Assembly: GCF_029760955.1 (NCBI RefSeq)
Contig: NZ_CP121682.1
Location: forward strand, 7,272,501 to 7,336,500
Direction: 5' to 3'
Length of the DNA stretch: 64,000 nucleotides
Source: Streptomyces cathayae
GTDB lineage: Bacteria > Actinomycetota > Actinomycetes > Streptomycetales > Streptomycetaceae
A program made the position numbers and the translations under genes. Positions within the stretch are counted from its first letter, which is position 1, and each line of letters starts with the position of its first letter. A model generated the notes under the pieces. That model searched no databases. It had not been told where the DNA came from and saw nothing but the letters and a program-made list of their open reading frames with translations. Shown piece by piece: positions 61,873 through 64,000 of the stretch.

Positions 61873-63651
61873 TCAGTCCTTGATCTCGCAGATGACCGCG
61901 CCGGAGGTGACGGACGCGCCGACCTCGGCGCTCAGCGCCTTGACGGTGCCCGAGCGGTGCGCGTTCAGCGGCTGTTCCATCTTCATCGCCTCCAGCACCA
62001 CCACCAGGTCGCCCTCCTGGACCTGCTGGCCCTCCTCGACGGCGATCTTGACGATGGTGCCCTGCATCGGGGAGGCCAGGGTGTCGCCGGAGGCGGCCGG
62101 GCCGGACTTCCTGGCCGCCCGCCGCTTGGGCCGGGCGCCGGCCGCCAGCCCGGTGCGGGCCAGCGACATGCCCAGCGAGGCGGGCAGCGAGACCTCCAGG
62201 CGCTTGCCGCCGACCTCGACCACCACGGTCTCGCGGCCCGCGTCCTCCTCGTCGGCCTCGGCGTCGGTGCCGGCCGTGAACGGCTTGATGTCGTTGACGA
62301 ACTCGGTCTCGATCCAGCGGGTGTGCACGCTGAACGGGCCGTCCTGGCCGTGCAGCTCGGGGGCAAAGGCCGGATCGGCCACCACCGCGCGGTGGAAGGG
62401 GATGGCGGTGGCCATGCCCTCGACGGTGAACTCGTCCAGGGCGCGGGCGGCGCGCTGCAGGGCCTCGGCGCGGGTGCGGCCGGTGACGATCAGTTTGGCC
62501 AGCAGCGAGTCCCAGGCCGGGCCGATCACGCTGCCGGACTCCACCCCGGCGTCCAGGCGCACGCCGGGTCCGGTGGGCGGGGCGAAGGCGGTCACCGTGC
62601 CGGGGGCGGGCAGGAAGTTGCGGCCCGGGTCCTCGCCGTTGATGCGGAACTCGAAGGAGTGGCCGCGCAGCGGCGGGTCGTCGTAGCCCAGCGGCTGGCC
62701 GTCGGCGATGCGGAACATCTCGCGGACCAGGTCGAGGCCGGCGACCTCCTCGGTGACCGGGTGTTCGACCTGCAGGCGGGTGTTGACCTCCAAAAAGGAG
62801 ATGGTGCCGTCGGCGCCGACCAGGAATTCCACGGTGCCGGCGCCGACGTAGCCGGCCTCCTTGAGGATGGCCTTGGAGGAGGCGTACAGCTCGGCCACCT
62901 GGGTGTCGGAGAGGAAGGGGGCGGGGGCCTCCTCGACGAGTTTTTGGTGGCGGCGCTGCAGCGAGCAGTCGCGGGTGGAGACGACCACCACGTTGCCGTG
63001 GGTGTCGGCCAGGCACTGGGTCTCCACGTGCCGGGGTTGGTCCAGGTAGCGTTCGACGAAGCATTCGCCGCGGCCGAAGGCGGCGGTGGCCTCGCGGACC
63101 GCGGAGTCGTAGAGCTCGGGGATCTCCTCCAGGGCGCGGGCGACCTTCAGGCCGCGGCCGCCGCCGCCGAAGGCGGCCTTGATGGCGATGGGCAGGCCGT
63201 GCTGCTTCGCGAAGGCGAGGACCTCCTCGGCCCCGGTGACCGGGTCGGGGGTGCCGGCCACCAGGGGGGCGCCGGCGCGTTGGGCGATGTGCCGGGCGGC
63301 GACCTTGTCGCCCAGGTTGCGGATGGCGGCCGGGGGCGGGCCGATCCAGGTCAGGCCGGCGTCCAGGACGGCCTGGGCGAAGTCGGCGTTCTCGGAGAGG
63401 AAGCCGTAGCCGGGGTGGATGGCGTCCGCGCCGGACTCGGCGGCGGCCTTGAGGACCTTGTCGCTGTCCAGGTAGCTGGTGGCCGGGGTGTCACCGCCCA
63501 GGGCGAAGGCCTCGTCCGCGGCGCGGACGTGCAGAGCGTCCCGGTCCGGGTCGGCGTAGACGGCGACGCTGGTGAGGCCGGCGTCCCGGCAGGCCCGGGC
63601 CACACGGACAGCGATTTCGCCACGGTTGGCGATGAGCACCTTGGTCAGCAT
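61873..63651 (-). CDS. Biotin-dependent acyl-CoA carboxylase alpha chain (AccA1/AccA2 type)
   Basis: 592 residues fuse biotin carboxylase (1-450; [34 protein letters not shown]-grasp loop, [15 protein letters not shown]) and a biotin carboxyl carrier domain (~515-592; LEAMKMEQ, biotin lysine K557). Length and sequence fit Streptomyces AccA subunits that serve acetyl- and propionyl-CoA carboxylases with separate beta chains. No beta (AccB/PccB) gene is in the window. CAGGAGA precedes ATG 63651. The start overlaps the end of the B12-domain gene by 7 bp, so the two are translated together. Confidence 0.93.
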   Translation of the reverse strand: MLTKVLIANRGEIAVRVARACRDAGLTSVAVYADPDRDALHVRAADEAFALGGDTPATSYLDSDKVLKAAAESGADAIHPGYGFLSENADFAQAVLDAGLTWIGPPPAAIRNLGDKVAARHIAQRAGAPLVAGTPDPVTGAEEVLAFAKQHGLPIAIKAAFGGGGRGLKVARALEEIPELYDSAVREATAAFGRGECFVERYLDQPRHVETQCLADTHGNVVVVSTRDCSLQRRHQKLVEEAPAPFLSDTQVAELYASSKAILKEAGYVGAGTVEFLVGADGTISFLEVNTRLQVEHPVTEEVAGLDLVREMFRIADGQPLGYDDPPLRGHSFEFRINGEDPGRNFLPAPGTVTAFAPPTGPGVRLDAGVESGSVIGPAWDSLLAKLIVTGRTRAEALQRAARALDEFTVEGMATAIPFHRAVVADPAFAPELHGQDGPFSVHTRWIETEFVNDIKPFTAGTDAEADEEDAGRETVVVEVGGKRLEVSLPASLGMSLARTGLAAGARPKRRAARKSGPAASGDTLASPMQGTIVKIAVEEGQQVQEGDLVVVLEAMKMEQPLNAHRSGTVKALSAEVGASVTSGAVICEIKD

Positions 63652-64000
63652 GCCGTCTCCTGTACGTCCGTCCGGTCGGCACTGAGCGCGTCGACGGTCT
63701 CGACGATGCGGCGGATGTTCGCACCGGGGGTGAACACCGCGGCGACGCCCATGGCTTCGAGCGCGCGGACGTCGGCGTCCGGGATGATGCCGCCGACCAG
63801 GATGCGTACGTCGCTCGCGTCTTCCCGTGCCAGCAGTTCGATCACGCGCCCCACGATCGTCAGGTGGGCGCCCGAGAGGACGGAAAGCCCCAGGACGGGC
63901 GCGTCCTCGGCGATGACGGTGGCGACGATCTGCTCCGGGGTCTGGTGCAGTCCGGTGTAGATCACCTCGTGCCCGGCGTCGCGCAGCGCGCGGGCGATCA
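63645..64000 (-). CDS. B12-binding subunit/domain of an acyl-CoA mutase (5' end outside window)
   Basis: At least 117 C-terminal residues of a cobalamin-binding Rossmann domain: [34 protein letters not shown] (the SxL...GG region), [21 protein letters not shown] and VFTPGANI. The DxHxxG cobalamin-histidine motif would lie just beyond the right edge. It resembles the small subunit of isobutyryl-CoA mutase (IcmB) or the C-terminal domain of methylmalonyl-CoA mutase; which one cannot be decided here. The stop overlaps the carboxylase start, suggesting a linked carboxylation/mutase route such as propionyl- to succinyl-CoA. Confidence 0.85.
   Translation of the reverse strand, partial: IARALRDAGHEVIYTGLHQTPEQIVATVIAEDAPVLGLSVLSGAHLTIVGRVIELLAREDASDVRILVGGIIPDADVRALEAMGVAAVFTPGANIRRIVETVDALSADRTDVQETAC

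Noticed and set aside
61015..63960. A 981-codon open frame on the plus strand
   Set aside because: Mostly antisense to the acyl-CoA carboxylase gene, with low-complexity composition and no motif.

Overview
The window looks like part of a Streptomyces (or closely related actinomycete) chromosome. GC is very high with strong third-position GC bias, GTG starts are common, ribosome binding sites are GGAGG-like, overlaps are of the ATGA/GTGA type, and the gene families (PucR, FAAL-PKS-NRPS, DmdR/IdeR-type iron box, AccA-type carboxylase) fit. I saw no rRNA, tRNA, transposase, phage gene or CRISPR array. All functions are read from the sequence and family knowledge; no search was run.

Layout. (1) 1-10736, minus: the first 3578 codons of a FAAL-ACP-KS-AT-KR-ACP-C-A-PCP-C megasynthase, a lipopeptide-type assembly-line start that runs off the left edge. 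A lone FAD-binding subunit of the molybdopterin-dehydrogenase type (10991-11713) diverges from it. (2) 11.8-25.4 kb: mostly household metabolism. Genes are a GCS2-family ligase, secreted metallophosphoesterase, pyruvate carboxylase, AhpD-like protein, PucR regulator divergent from a DadA-like oxidoreductase, YceI protein and secreted PQQ-type sugar dehydrogenase. (3) 25.8-42.8 kb: an aromatic catabolic island, the most interesting part. A TetR gene is followed by a minus-strand operon (SDR, serine hydrolase, self-sufficient CYP116B-like P450). Divergent from it are pobA with an HD phosphohydrolase, then an IclR regulator. Next comes an eight-gene plus-strand operon: P450, ATP-grasp kinase subunit, phosphohistidine subunit, SDR, [2Fe-2S] ferredoxin, ferredoxin reductase, HD phosphohydrolase, aldehyde dehydrogenase. 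This matches the Corynebacterium glutamicum cre pathway, in which 4-cresol is first phosphorylated on its hydroxyl, then oxidised at the methyl group by a P450, then dephosphorylated to 4-hydroxybenzoate. Here pobA would convert that product to protocatechuate. (4) 43-56 kb: a carbohydrate locus. Two secreted GH2 glycosidases (one PA14/LamG, one with an arabinofuranose-binding AbfB domain) accompany a YtfQ-R-T-YjfF-type ABC importer and a LacI regulator with recognisable operators. Galactofuranose- or arabinofuranose-containing glycans are the likely substrate. (5) 56.2-60.2 kb: a ferric-siderophore ABC importer divergent from its binding lipoprotein, with an IdeR/DmdR iron box between them. 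(6) 60.3-64 kb: a secreted EEP-fold phosphodiesterase, an ABM-fold monooxygenase, a biotin-dependent acyl-CoA carboxylase alpha chain, and the end of a B12-binding mutase subunit overlapping it.

Regulation visible in the DNA: palindromes for LacI (43816, 54755, 56101), for the IclR regulator (31007, 33904: TTCC-N7-GGAA), a candidate PucR operator (20961), an iron box (59151), and a series of perfect or near-perfect terminator hairpins at most convergent gene ends. Start choices were made from ribosome binding sites, so several proteins are shorter than the longest open frame.
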